From: Acetomicrobium sp. S15 = DSM 107314 | GTDB lineage: Bacteria; Synergistota; Synergistia; Synergistales; Thermosynergistaceae | Length of the DNA stretch: 64,000 nt | Direction of reading: 5' to 3' | Assembly (NCBI RefSeq): GCF_016125955.1 | Contig: NZ_JADEVE010000388.1 | Location: 62,001-126,000, forward strand | Part shown: positions 1-7,203 of the stretch, one piece after another | Layout: the number at the start of each line of letters is the position of its first letter | Numbering within the stretch: the stretch's first letter is position 1 | Program-made: the position numbers and the translations under genes | Notes under the pieces: model-generated | The model's input: only the letters and a program-made list of their open reading frames with translations | Told to the model about the DNA's origin: nothing | The model's database searches: none

Positions 1-578
1 GTCTAAAGGCGCGAAGAGAGACGCGGGAAACCAGACATAACGAGCTTTTGCGCCTCTTGGAGGAAAATCCGCTATTGAGGGACGAAGACCTGGCCCAAAG
101 GTTGAGCGTCAGCGTCAGCACCATACGTTTGGACAGGGCGCTCCTTGGGGTGCCTGAGTTGCGCGAGCGTATGCGGAAAGCAATAGAACAAGCGAGGAGC
201 AGGTTGCGCTCGTTGAAACATGAAGAAGTGATGGGAGAACTATTGGCGCTCGAACCCAACGCATGGGCCATTTCGGTTATGGTCCCTACAAAAGAAATGG
301 CCTTTCGACATACAGATATGGTAGCCGACCATCACATTTACTCTCAGGCCAGTTCACTTGCTGTCGCCGTTGTAGAGGCAGATCTTGTTGTGACTGGCGC
401 AGCGCGCGTCCGTTTTAGGGCTCCTGTGCGAATAGGCGAAAAACTCGTAGCCAGGGCTAAGGTCGGCACTCACAAGAGGAACAGCTATATTGTAAGCGTG
501 AGGAGCAAGGTTGACGAGCGCGAAGTTTTTGTGGGCAAGTTCATCGTGGTAGTGCTGGACGGAGAGAAAAGCGCCTAA
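1..578 (+). CDS. fapR: FapR, transcriptional regulator of fatty-acid and phospholipid synthesis (5' end outside window)
   Basis: FapR represses lipid-synthesis genes and is released by malonyl-CoA. The reading frame is open from base 3 through the first TTG at 48, and the residues before that TTG fit the usual FapR N-terminus, so the true start lies just left of the window. An N-terminal winged-helix part contains DEDLAQRLSVSVSTIRLDR and VPELRER. The C-terminal half is a hot-dog fold with the ADHHIYSQ and VRFRAPVRIGE signatures of the malonyl-CoA pocket. It heads the plsX-fab operon, the usual arrangement in Firmicutes-type genomes. Any FapR operator would be upstream, outside the window. Confidence 0.9.
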   Translation, partial: LKARRETRETRHNELLRLLEENPLLRDEDLAQRLSVSVSTIRLDRALLGVPELRERMRKAIEQARSRLRSLKHEEVMGELLALEPNAWAISVMVPTKEMAFRHTDMVADHHIYSQASSLAVAVVEADLVVTGAARVRFRAPVRIGEKLVARAKVGTHKRNSYIVSVRSKVDEREVFVGKFIVVVLDGEKSA

Positions 579-603
579 AAAGCGCAGAGTGGGGAGGATA
601 GTT

Positions 604-1605
604 TTGTTGCTTGCACTCGATGCCATGGGGGGCGATCATGCTCCCTCTGAAATATGCCGCGGTGCCATCTTGGCGTGCAAAGAACATAGCGATTTGGAAG
701 TAGCCCTTGTGGGCCGAGCTCCGTTGATAGAACAGGAAATCGGGGGCGCCGAGCCTCAGGTGCTTCGAAGGATTCATATAGTCCATACCGATGAATATAT
801 CACTATGGACGAATTGCCGGCCGCCGCCATGAGGAAGAAAAAGAAGGCGAGCCTTCGCCTTGCGATGGAGATGGTCAGAAGCGGAGAGGCGGACGGATGT
901 ATCTCTGCAGGCAACACTGGAGCCATAGTGGCCGGGGGAATACTGGTCATAGGGCGCATCGCCGGCATAGATCGGCCAGGACTGGGTGTTCCCATACCTG
1001 CTTTAAAGCGCCTGACGCTGCTCATAGATGTGGGTGCCACTGTTCGATGTAAACCCTTGAATCTTTATCAGTTTGCCCAGATGGGCAGCTTGTATATGCG
1101 CCATGTGATGAACGTCCCAAAGCCAACGGTGGCTCTCTTGTCCAACGGCGAGGAGGAGATTAAAGGCGACGAAGTCATCTTCGAGGCGCGAGAGATGCTA
1201 AGCAGAAGCTCCCTCAATTTCATCGGTTATGTGGAAGGCAAGGATATTCCCTTCGGCACAGCAGATGTGATAGTGTGTGACGGATTTACCGGCAACGCCA
1301 TGTTGAAATTCATAGAGGGTACAGGTGAAGCGTTGTACACATTGTTCAAAGACGAGATGGGACAGCGACTCCTGCCCAAAGTGGGCATCTTTTTCTTCTT
1401 GCCCATGTTGAAGGAATTGTGGACGCGCTTTGATTACGAACAATATGGAGGCACGCCCCTTTTGGGCGTCAAAGGGGCCGTGATCAAGGCGCATGGTCGT
1501 TCCAAAGCGCCGGCCATCGCGAGCGCGTTGAGGGTAGCGAGGAACTTTATAAAGCAGAATTGTCTTAAAAGCATCGAAGAGGAGTTGGCTCAAGGAGGGG
1601 TATGA
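604..1605 (+). CDS. plsX: Phosphate acyltransferase PlsX
   Basis: PlsX converts acyl-ACP to acyl-phosphate, the first step of the PlsX/PlsY route to phosphatidic acid. The N-terminal ALDAMGGDHAP motif is diagnostic, and SAGNTGA and the later CDGFTGN motif are also present. About 333 residues is normal. The start is taken as TTG at 604, six bases after GGGGAGG (591-597); an in-frame GTG at 589 lies upstream of that Shine-Dalgarno and TTG 607 is an alternative. It sits 25 nt after fapR and directly before fabH, so it is very probably in the same transcript. Confidence 0.93.
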   Translation: MLLALDAMGGDHAPSEICRGAILACKEHSDLEVALVGRAPLIEQEIGGAEPQVLRRIHIVHTDEYITMDELPAAAMRKKKKASLRLAMEMVRSGEADGCISAGNTGAIVAGGILVIGRIAGIDRPGLGVPIPALKRLTLLIDVGATVRCKPLNLYQFAQMGSLYMRHVMNVPKPTVALLSNGEEEIKGDEVIFEAREMLSRSSLNFIGYVEGKDIPFGTADVIVCDGFTGNAMLKFIEGTGEALYTLFKDEMGQRLLPKVGIFFFLPMLKELWTRFDYEQYGGTPLLGVKGAVIKAHGRSKAPAIASALRVARNFIKQNCLKSIEEELAQGGV

Positions 1606-2604
1606 ATGCCGCTTTATCAGGGTAGGCCCGTTTCGCTGTTTGGCACCGGTATATACATGCCAGAGCACGTGCTCACAAACCATGACCTGGAAAAGATGGT
1701 GGATACGAGCGATGCCTGGATAAAAGAAAGGACCGGGATAAGCGAGCGCCGCATTGCTGCTCGAGACGAGCTGACGAGTGACTTGGCCTTGAAAGCTTCG
1801 ATAGAGGCGCTGAGGGATGCTTCTATTCCCCCCGAGGCAATCGATATGGTCTTAGTAGCTACAAATACGCCGGATAGCATCTTCCCAGGCGTTGCTCCGA
1901 AGGTTCAAGGAATGCTCGATGCCTCTCGGGCCGGGGCTTGCGATATTCAGTCCGGTTGCACGAGCAGTGTATATGCCTTAGCTATGGCCGCGTCTGGCAT
2001 AGCTTCTGGCATATGGGATAACGTTTTGGTCATAGGCGCTGAGGTGCTTTCCAGGTTGGTCAACTGGAAGGATCGCAATACCTGCGTCTTGTTCGGCGAT
2101 GGCGCTGGAGCGGCCGTGTTAGGCGCAAGTCGAGATGGAAAGAACCGGGTCATCGCATCAAGTCTCCGTTCTGATGGAACGAAGCATAACCTCATCACCT
2201 TTCTTGGTGGGCTTGTCCAGTATCCGGCAACTCACGATACGATAGACGCCGGGCTGCATCACATACAAATGAAGGGAAACGAGGTCTTCAAATTTGCCAA
2301 CAGGACGCTGCCGTCGTTTTTGGAAGATTTCTGTCGCGATGTTGACTGTCCAGTTGATAAAATAGACTGGTGGGTGTTTCATCAGGCCAATTGGCGGATC
2401 ATAGAAGGGGTGCTGAAGAGGATGGATGTGCCGCTCGAGAAGACCATCGTGAACCTGGATAAATACGGCAACACCTCGTCGGCCTCTGTCTTCGTGGCCC
2501 TTCACGAAGGCCTGCAAAGCGGAAAGATTAAGCGTGGTGACTTGGTTTTGACCGTGAGCTTTGGGTCAGGTATGACTTATGGAGCAATCCTCTTTGAGGT
2601 ATGA
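1606..2604 (+). CDS. fabH: Beta-ketoacyl-ACP synthase III (FabH)
   Basis: FabH condenses acetyl-CoA (or a branched starter) with malonyl-ACP to start fatty-acid synthesis. The nucleophile is Cys118 in the SGCTSS context. The catalytic His lies in WWVFHQAN and the Asn in YGNTSSAS, completing the Cys-His-Asn triad. Length is 332 aa, typical for the family. The ATG directly follows the plsX stop and is preceded by AAGGAGGGG. The gene overlaps the region just before fabK, consistent with translational coupling. Confidence 0.95.
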   Translation: MPLYQGRPVSLFGTGIYMPEHVLTNHDLEKMVDTSDAWIKERTGISERRIAARDELTSDLALKASIEALRDASIPPEAIDMVLVATNTPDSIFPGVAPKVQGMLDASRAGACDIQSGCTSSVYALAMAASGIASGIWDNVLVIGAEVLSRLVNWKDRNTCVLFGDGAGAAVLGASRDGKNRVIASSLRSDGTKHNLITFLGGLVQYPATHDTIDAGLHHIQMKGNEVFKFANRTLPSFLEDFCRDVDCPVDKIDWWVFHQANWRIIEGVLKRMDVPLEKTIVNLDKYGNTSSASVFVALHEGLQSGKIKRGDLVLTVSFGSGMTYGAILFEV

Positions 2605-2614
2605 GGTGAAAAAG

Positions 2615-3571
2615 ATGAGACCAAATAGAGTTACGTCGCTATTGGGGGTTGAGTACCCTGTGTTGCAGGGCGGGATGGCTTGGGTTGCCACCGCTGAATT
2701 GGCTGCCGCTGTGAGCAACGGGGGCGGTTTAGGTATGATCGGCGCCGGCAATATGCCTCCTGAGGTTTTGGATCAAGAATTGAAGAAAATAAAAGAGCTT
2801 ACGGATAAGCGGTTCGGCCTGAACATAATGTTGCTCTCCCCTACGGCCGACGATGCCATAGAGCTGGCTGCTCGGCATCGCGTCCCGGTGGTGACGACTG
2901 GCGCTGGAAGCCCTGGCAAGGTGATAGAGCGCCTGAAACCTCTTGGCACGGTCGTTATCCCCGTCGTGGCGTCTGTAGCTCTCGCGCAGAGGGTGGAACG
3001 ACAGGGGGCAGATGCGGTAGTGGCGGAAGGTACCGAAGCCGGCGGGCATGTGGGAGAGATGACGACAATGGTATTGGTTCCTTTAGTGGCGGATGCCGTG
3101 GAAATTCCGGTCATAGCGGCAGGTGGTATCTCCGATGGTCGCGGCGTAGCTGCCGCCTTTGCGCTCGGCGCTGAAGGTGTGCAGATGGGGACGCGCTTTG
3201 TCTGTGCCGCTGAGAGCACGGTCCATGAGGCTTATAAAAGGGAAATATTGAAGGCGCGTGATCGTTCTACGGTTGTGACCGGCCACACTACCGGTCATCC
3301 GGTGCGCTGCATAAAGAACAAGCTCACCCAGAAGTTCCAGGAGATGGAGAAGGCCGGTGCACCGATTGAAGAACTGGAAAAGCTCGGGACAGGAAGATTG
3401 CGAGCAGCGGTGAAGGATGGCGATGTGGTTTGGGGGTCTGTGATGGCAGGCCAGAGCGCGGCGCTGGTGAAATCGATTCAGCCAGCCGCGGAGATCATAA
3501 GGGAGATCTTCTCCGAGGCTGAAGACGTTATAAGAAACCTAAAGCAGTTGCTATCGCCGGTCGAAGCTTGA
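2615..3571 (+). CDS. fabK: Enoyl-ACP reductase II (FabK)
   Basis: FabK is the FMN-dependent enoyl-ACP reductase that replaces FabI in many anaerobes and is unrelated to it in fold. It belongs to the nitronate monooxygenase-like TIM-barrel family: VLQGGMAWV near the N-terminus, then AEGTEAGGHVGE and AAGGISDGRG, which carry FMN contacts. The ATG at 2615 lies six bases after GAGGTG and gives 318 aa; an upstream in-frame ATG at 2579 would lie inside fabH. The position between fabH and fabD supports this role rather than nitronate oxidation. Confidence 0.92.
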   Translation: MRPNRVTSLLGVEYPVLQGGMAWVATAELAAAVSNGGGLGMIGAGNMPPEVLDQELKKIKELTDKRFGLNIMLLSPTADDAIELAARHRVPVVTTGAGSPGKVIERLKPLGTVVIPVVASVALAQRVERQGADAVVAEGTEAGGHVGEMTTMVLVPLVADAVEIPVIAAGGISDGRGVAAAFALGAEGVQMGTRFVCAAESTVHEAYKREILKARDRSTVVTGHTTGHPVRCIKNKLTQKFQEMEKAGAPIEELEKLGTGRLRAAVKDGDVVWGSVMAGQSAALVKSIQPAAEIIREIFSEAEDVIRNLKQLLSPVEA

Positions 3572-3587
3572 GCTTGGAGGTGCCGAA

Positions 3588-4538
3588 ATGGCCTACGCTA
3601 TTATTTTCCCAGGTCAGGGTGCCCAAGAAGTTGGTATGGGAAAGGAGCTCTTCGACGAGTTCAAAGAAGCCCGCGAGGTCTTAGAATTGGCGGATGAGGC
3701 CCTCTCTTTCCGGTTGAGTCGCTTGATTTTCGATGGGCCGGAAGCCGAACTGCAAAAGACCGAGTTTACCCAACCGGCTATCATGGCAGTCAGCATGGCT
3801 TCGTTCAAAGTTCTCTCCTCTCTGGCTCCAGGAGAGTTGTCTCCGCTCTTCGTGGCTGGACACAGCCTCGGCGAATATACGGCTCTGGTTGCAGCTCAGG
3901 CGCTTTCCCTGGAGGAGGGGCTGCGGCTGGTGCGCCTTAGAGGGCAGTTGATGCAGGAGGCTGTGCCCGTAGGCGAAGGTGCGATGGCAGCTATAATAGG
4001 ATTGGAGGAGAGCGTTATTGTCGAAATTTGCAAGGCAGCCTCAAAAGGTGGTAAAGTCTGCGAGGTGGCCAATTATAATTCAGGCCAACAGCTTGTGATT
4101 TCGGGCCATGCTACCGCAGTGGCGGAGGCCATGGAAGCAGCTAAAAAAGCTGGCGCCAAGAGGGCGGTCCCACTGAAGGTGAGTGCGCCGTTTCATTGTT
4201 CTCTCATGCGTCCTGTGGCCGATACGCTCTCGCGGGCTTTTGAGGCATGTTCTTGGCGGCGGCCCGTTTGGCCCTTGGTGGCCAACGCTACGGCGACTCC
4301 GGTGACGGATATAGGCGAGATTCAAAATGTCCTTCGCCGTCAGACGTATAGCCCCGTCCTGTGGAAAAATTCGATTCAGTTCATGGCGAACTCAGGAGCT
4401 TCTGCATTTATTGAAGCGGCTCCCGGCAACGTCTTGAGCGGTTTGCTCAAAGGATGCGTCTCAGGCGTTGAATCCTACAATCTGAAGGATCTAAAGAATT
4501 TGGAGAAGACCCTTGATTTCATCAAGGGAGGTCTATAA
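3588..4538 (+). CDS. fabD: Malonyl-CoA:ACP transacylase (FabD)
   Basis: FabD transfers malonyl from CoA to acyl carrier protein. The FPGQGAQ motif is at the N-terminus, the nucleophilic Ser is in GHSLGEYTAL and the catalytic His is in VSAPFHCSLM. Length 316 aa is standard. The ATG at 3588 follows a GGAGGTG ribosome-binding site. It is co-oriented with fabK (16 nt upstream) and fabG (1 nt downstream). Confidence 0.95.
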   Translation: MAYAIIFPGQGAQEVGMGKELFDEFKEAREVLELADEALSFRLSRLIFDGPEAELQKTEFTQPAIMAVSMASFKVLSSLAPGELSPLFVAGHSLGEYTALVAAQALSLEEGLRLVRLRGQLMQEAVPVGEGAMAAIIGLEESVIVEICKAASKGGKVCEVANYNSGQQLVISGHATAVAEAMEAAKKAGAKRAVPLKVSAPFHCSLMRPVADTLSRAFEACSWRRPVWPLVANATATPVTDIGEIQNVLRRQTYSPVLWKNSIQFMANSGASAFIEAAPGNVLSGLLKGCVSGVESYNLKDLKNLEKTLDFIKGGL

Positions 4539-4539
4539 A

Positions 4540-5286
4540 ATGGCCTCGTCTTGTAAGGTGGCACTGGTAACCGGCGCTGGTAAAGGGATTGGGCGTGCTA
4601 TAGCTCTGGAAATGGCGAGGAAGGGTTATGTCGTTGCCGTAAACTATCGGAGTTCGGCCGTTGGAGCGCGGGAAGTGGTCGATCAGATAGGAAAGGAAGG
4701 CGGTAAGGCGGAAGCCTTTTGTGCCGATGTCTCCGATCCGAACGAGGCAAAGAGGCTCTTCAAAGATATTGCGCTCAGGTTGGGTGAAGTTTCAATTCTG
4801 ATCAATAACGCTGGTATAACGAAGGATAATCTACTTTTGCGCATGAAAGACGACGAATGGGCCGAAGTGCTCTCGGTGAATTTGAACTCTGTCTATTATT
4901 GCACAAAAGAGGCGCTTCGCTATATGATAAGGGCGCGCTGGGGCCGCATAGTGAACGTGAGCTCCGTTGCTGCGTTGATGGGAAACCCCGGCCAGGCCAA
5001 TTATGCCGCTGCCAAGGCGGGGATAATTGGCTTCACTAAGAGCGTGGCTCGCGAAGTGGCCTCCAGGGGGATAACCGTCAATGCTGTGGCGCCTGGTTTT
5101 ATATCCACCGATATGACGGCTGCTCTGGATGATCCGATAAAAGAAGGGCTTTTGTCGCTAGTACCGTTGGGTCGTCCGGGTGCGCCGGAAGAGGTGGCCA
5201 AAGCTGTAGCATTTTTGGCCTCTGACGACTCCGGTTACATAACCGGACAAATCCTCGCCGTAGATGGCGGCATGACGATGCACTGA
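4540..5286 (+). CDS. fabG: 3-oxoacyl-ACP reductase (FabG)
   Basis: FabG reduces beta-ketoacyl-ACP with NADPH. It is a short-chain dehydrogenase with the nucleotide loop [10 protein letters not shown], the NNAG motif and the catalytic Ser/Tyr/Lys set (VSS, then YAAAK). It has 248 residues. The ATG at 4540 follows GGGAGG and lies one base after the fabD stop; an upstream in-frame start at 4513 would overlap fabD and lacks a ribosome-binding site. Confidence 0.94.
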   Translation: MASSCKVALVTGAGKGIGRAIALEMARKGYVVAVNYRSSAVGAREVVDQIGKEGGKAEAFCADVSDPNEAKRLFKDIALRLGEVSILINNAGITKDNLLLRMKDDEWAEVLSVNLNSVYYCTKEALRYMIRARWGRIVNVSSVAALMGNPGQANYAAAKAGIIGFTKSVAREVASRGITVNAVAPGFISTDMTAALDDPIKEGLLSLVPLGRPGAPEEVAKAVAFLASDDSGYITGQILAVDGGMTMH

Positions 5287-5305
5287 GGAAGGGGGTGAAT
5301 GTTCT

Positions 5306-5557
5306 ATGCAAGCTGATGAGGTTATGAAGCGCCTGAAGGAGATCGTGATGGATCGTTTGGATGTGGAGGAGGATCAGATAAAACCCGAAGCCTCCTTCGT
5401 GGAGGATTTGGGCGCCGACTCTTTGGATATCGTGGAGCTGATAATGGGCATCGAAGAGGAGTTCGATATCGAAATTCCCGATGAGGACGCAGAGAAGCTC
5501 ACGACTGTCGGCGAGGCTTTTGAGTATGTGAAGGGCAAGCTGGGTGTAGAAGAATAG
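5306..5557 (+). CDS. acpP: Acyl carrier protein
   Basis: The protein is a small acidic carrier of 83 aa. The phosphopantetheine-attachment Ser is in [10 protein letters not shown]. The ATG at 5306 is preceded by GAAGGGGGTGA. It lies between fabG and fabF, as in many bacteria. A strong hairpin follows at 5567-5606 and may let acpP be made in excess over fabF. Confidence 0.96.
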   Translation: MQADEVMKRLKEIVMDRLDVEEDQIKPEASFVEDLGADSLDIVELIMGIEEEFDIEIPDEDAEKLTTVGEAFEYVKGKLGVEE

Positions 5558-5566
5558 AGTATATTT

Positions 5567-5606
5567 GAGGTCCCTCTGCGGTTATCGAATTCGAAAGAGG
5601 GGCCTC
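5567..5606 (+). terminator. Hairpin between acpP and fabF (possible attenuator or mRNA 3' end)
   Basis: An 11-bp stem, with one G-U pair, forms between GAGGTCCCTCT at 5567-5577 and AGAGGGGCCTC at 5596-5606. The bases after it are TTCAATT, a weak T stretch. It sits between the acpP stop and the fabF ribosome-binding site. Partial termination or RNA stabilisation there would raise acyl carrier protein above the enzymes. This role is inferred. Confidence 0.4.
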
Positions 5607-5630
5607 TTCAATTGCGAAGGAGTGACCTCC

Positions 5631-6881
5631 TTGAGGAGAGTTGCGATCACAGGAATAGGCGTGGTGAGCCCCATCGGCATCGGGAAGGAATCTTATTGGC
5701 AGGCGCTCAAAGAGGGCAAAAATGGGGTTGGAATCATCACCCTTTTTGATGCCTCCGAGTTTCCGGTCAGGATTGCTGCCGAGGTGAAGGATTTTTCCCC
5801 AGACAAATGGATGGATCGCAAAGAAGCGCGGCGAAGCGACCGTGTGATCCAGTTTGCCGTGGCTGCTGCTGACATGGCGATAGAGGATGCCAAACTTGAC
5901 GTAGGAAGCCTCGATCCTCAAAAGTTCGGCGTTTATTTGGGCAGCGGTGAAGGTGGCATTGCCACGAGCTATGACAATATAAAAGCGTTGGTCGAAAAAG
6001 GACCCTCTCGCGTCAGCCCCTTTTTTATTCCGATGATGATAAGCAATATGCCAGCGGCCTATGTGGCGATAAGACATGGGGCTCGCGGTCCCAATCTGTG
6101 CGCTGTTACCGCTTGTGCTACCGCGACCCACACGATGGGCGAGGCTTACCACGCGATTAAAAGAGGCGAAGCCGACGTCATACTTGCCGGTGGCGCCGAG
6201 GCTGCCATAACGCCTGTGGGGGTTGCCGGCTTCGCGGCTATGAAGGCCCTCTCCACTCGTAACGATGCTCCTGAGCGCGCCTCGAGGCCCTTCGATATCG
6301 ACCGTGATGGCTTTGTGTTGGGAGAGGGCGCCGGCGTTTTAGTATTCGAAGAGTTGGAGCATGCCTTGGCGAGGGGGGCGTATATCTATGCGGAACTCGT
6401 CGGTTACGGAAATACATGCGACGCCTATCACATCACTGCCCCCGATCCTACCGGCGAGGGACCTATTAGGGCTATGGCTTTGGCCGTATCGATGGCAGGT
6501 TGGAAGCTGGATGAAGTCGACCTGATCAACGCCCATGGCACATCTACCCCGCTCAACGACGAGATGGAGGCCAAGGCCATCCGAATGCTTTTTGGAGTCC
6601 ATGCCGATTCCATCTATGTCCATTCAACCAAGTCAATGATCGGCCATGGATTGGGCGCTGCCGGAGCGCTGGAGACGATCGCCACCCTGCTCGCCATCGA
6701 TGAGGGGGTCATACACCCCACCATAAACTTGGAGGAACAGGACCCGAATTGTCCAATCCCCGTGGTGGCTGGACAGGCGAGAGAGGGGAAGATATCAAAG
6801 GCGTTAATGAACAGCTTCGGTTTTGGGGGTCACAACGCAGTTTTGGCTCTGCAACGCTATGAGAGCTCCGAAAATGCTTGA
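5631..6881 (+). CDS. fabF: Beta-ketoacyl-ACP synthase II (FabF)
   Basis: FabF catalyses chain-elongating condensation of acyl-ACP with malonyl-ACP. The catalytic Cys is in TACATATH, and the two His are in NAHGTSTPLND and STKSMIGHGLGA. TTG at 5631 is taken as the start because AAGGAG lies eight bases upstream, giving 416 aa beginning LRRVAITGIG, which matches the family N-terminus. A longer frame from 5565 runs through the hairpin and is unlikely. It is the last gene of the fab operon; no fabZ or acc genes are in the window. Confidence 0.94.
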   Translation: MRRVAITGIGVVSPIGIGKESYWQALKEGKNGVGIITLFDASEFPVRIAAEVKDFSPDKWMDRKEARRSDRVIQFAVAAADMAIEDAKLDVGSLDPQKFGVYLGSGEGGIATSYDNIKALVEKGPSRVSPFFIPMMISNMPAAYVAIRHGARGPNLCAVTACATATHTMGEAYHAIKRGEADVILAGGAEAAITPVGVAGFAAMKALSTRNDAPERASRPFDIDRDGFVLGEGAGVLVFEELEHALARGAYIYAELVGYGNTCDAYHITAPDPTGEGPIRAMALAVSMAGWKLDEVDLINAHGTSTPLNDEMEAKAIRMLFGVHADSIYVHSTKSMIGHGLGAAGALETIATLLAIDEGVIHPTINLEEQDPNCPIPVVAGQAREGKISKALMNSFGFGGHNAVLALQRYESSENA

Positions 6882-6906
6882 CTATGGTCTTTGGAAGTGA
6901 TATAGT
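6878..6906 (+). promoter_or_regulatory. Sigma-70-type promoter of the cold-shock gene
   Basis: TTGACT (6878-6883) and TATAGT (6901-6906) are separated by exactly 17 bp. The -35 box overlaps the fabF stop codon. The resulting leader of about 57 nt contains a small GGTG-CTAT-CACC hairpin before AGGAGG, a plausible cold-responsive leader. Confidence 0.75.
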
Positions 6907-6969
6907 AGCGCGGCTTGCGATGGTGCTATCACCTTCGTAAGAAACCAGTAAGTTTTAGGAGGCAAGGAT

Positions 6970-7170
6970 ATGCGAGGTACTGTCAAGTGGTTTAACGGCA
7001 CCAAGGGGTATGGTTTCATCACCACAGAAGAGGGCAAGGATGTGTTTGTTCACTATAGCGCCATCGATATGCAAGGCTTCAAGACCCTCAACGAAGGCGA
7101 TAGCGTCGAGTTCGACGTTGTCCAGGGAGACAAAGGACCTCAGGCAGCGCGCGTGCGGAAGGCTTCTTAG
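6970..7170 (+). CDS. Cold-shock protein (CspA family)
   Basis: This is a 66-aa single OB-fold RNA/DNA chaperone. RNP1 (KGYGFI) and RNP2 (VFVHYSAI) are intact, and the protein begins [17 protein letters not shown] as is usual. A TAGGAGG ribosome-binding site precedes the ATG. It has its own promoter and terminator and is thus monocistronic. Confidence 0.95.
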   Translation: MRGTVKWFNGTKGYGFITTEEGKDVFVHYSAIDMQGFKTLNEGDSVEFDVVQGDKGPQAARVRKAS

Positions 7171-7203
7171 AGAGCCGTTTTTACGCTTGTATAGCTAAAA
7201 CAA

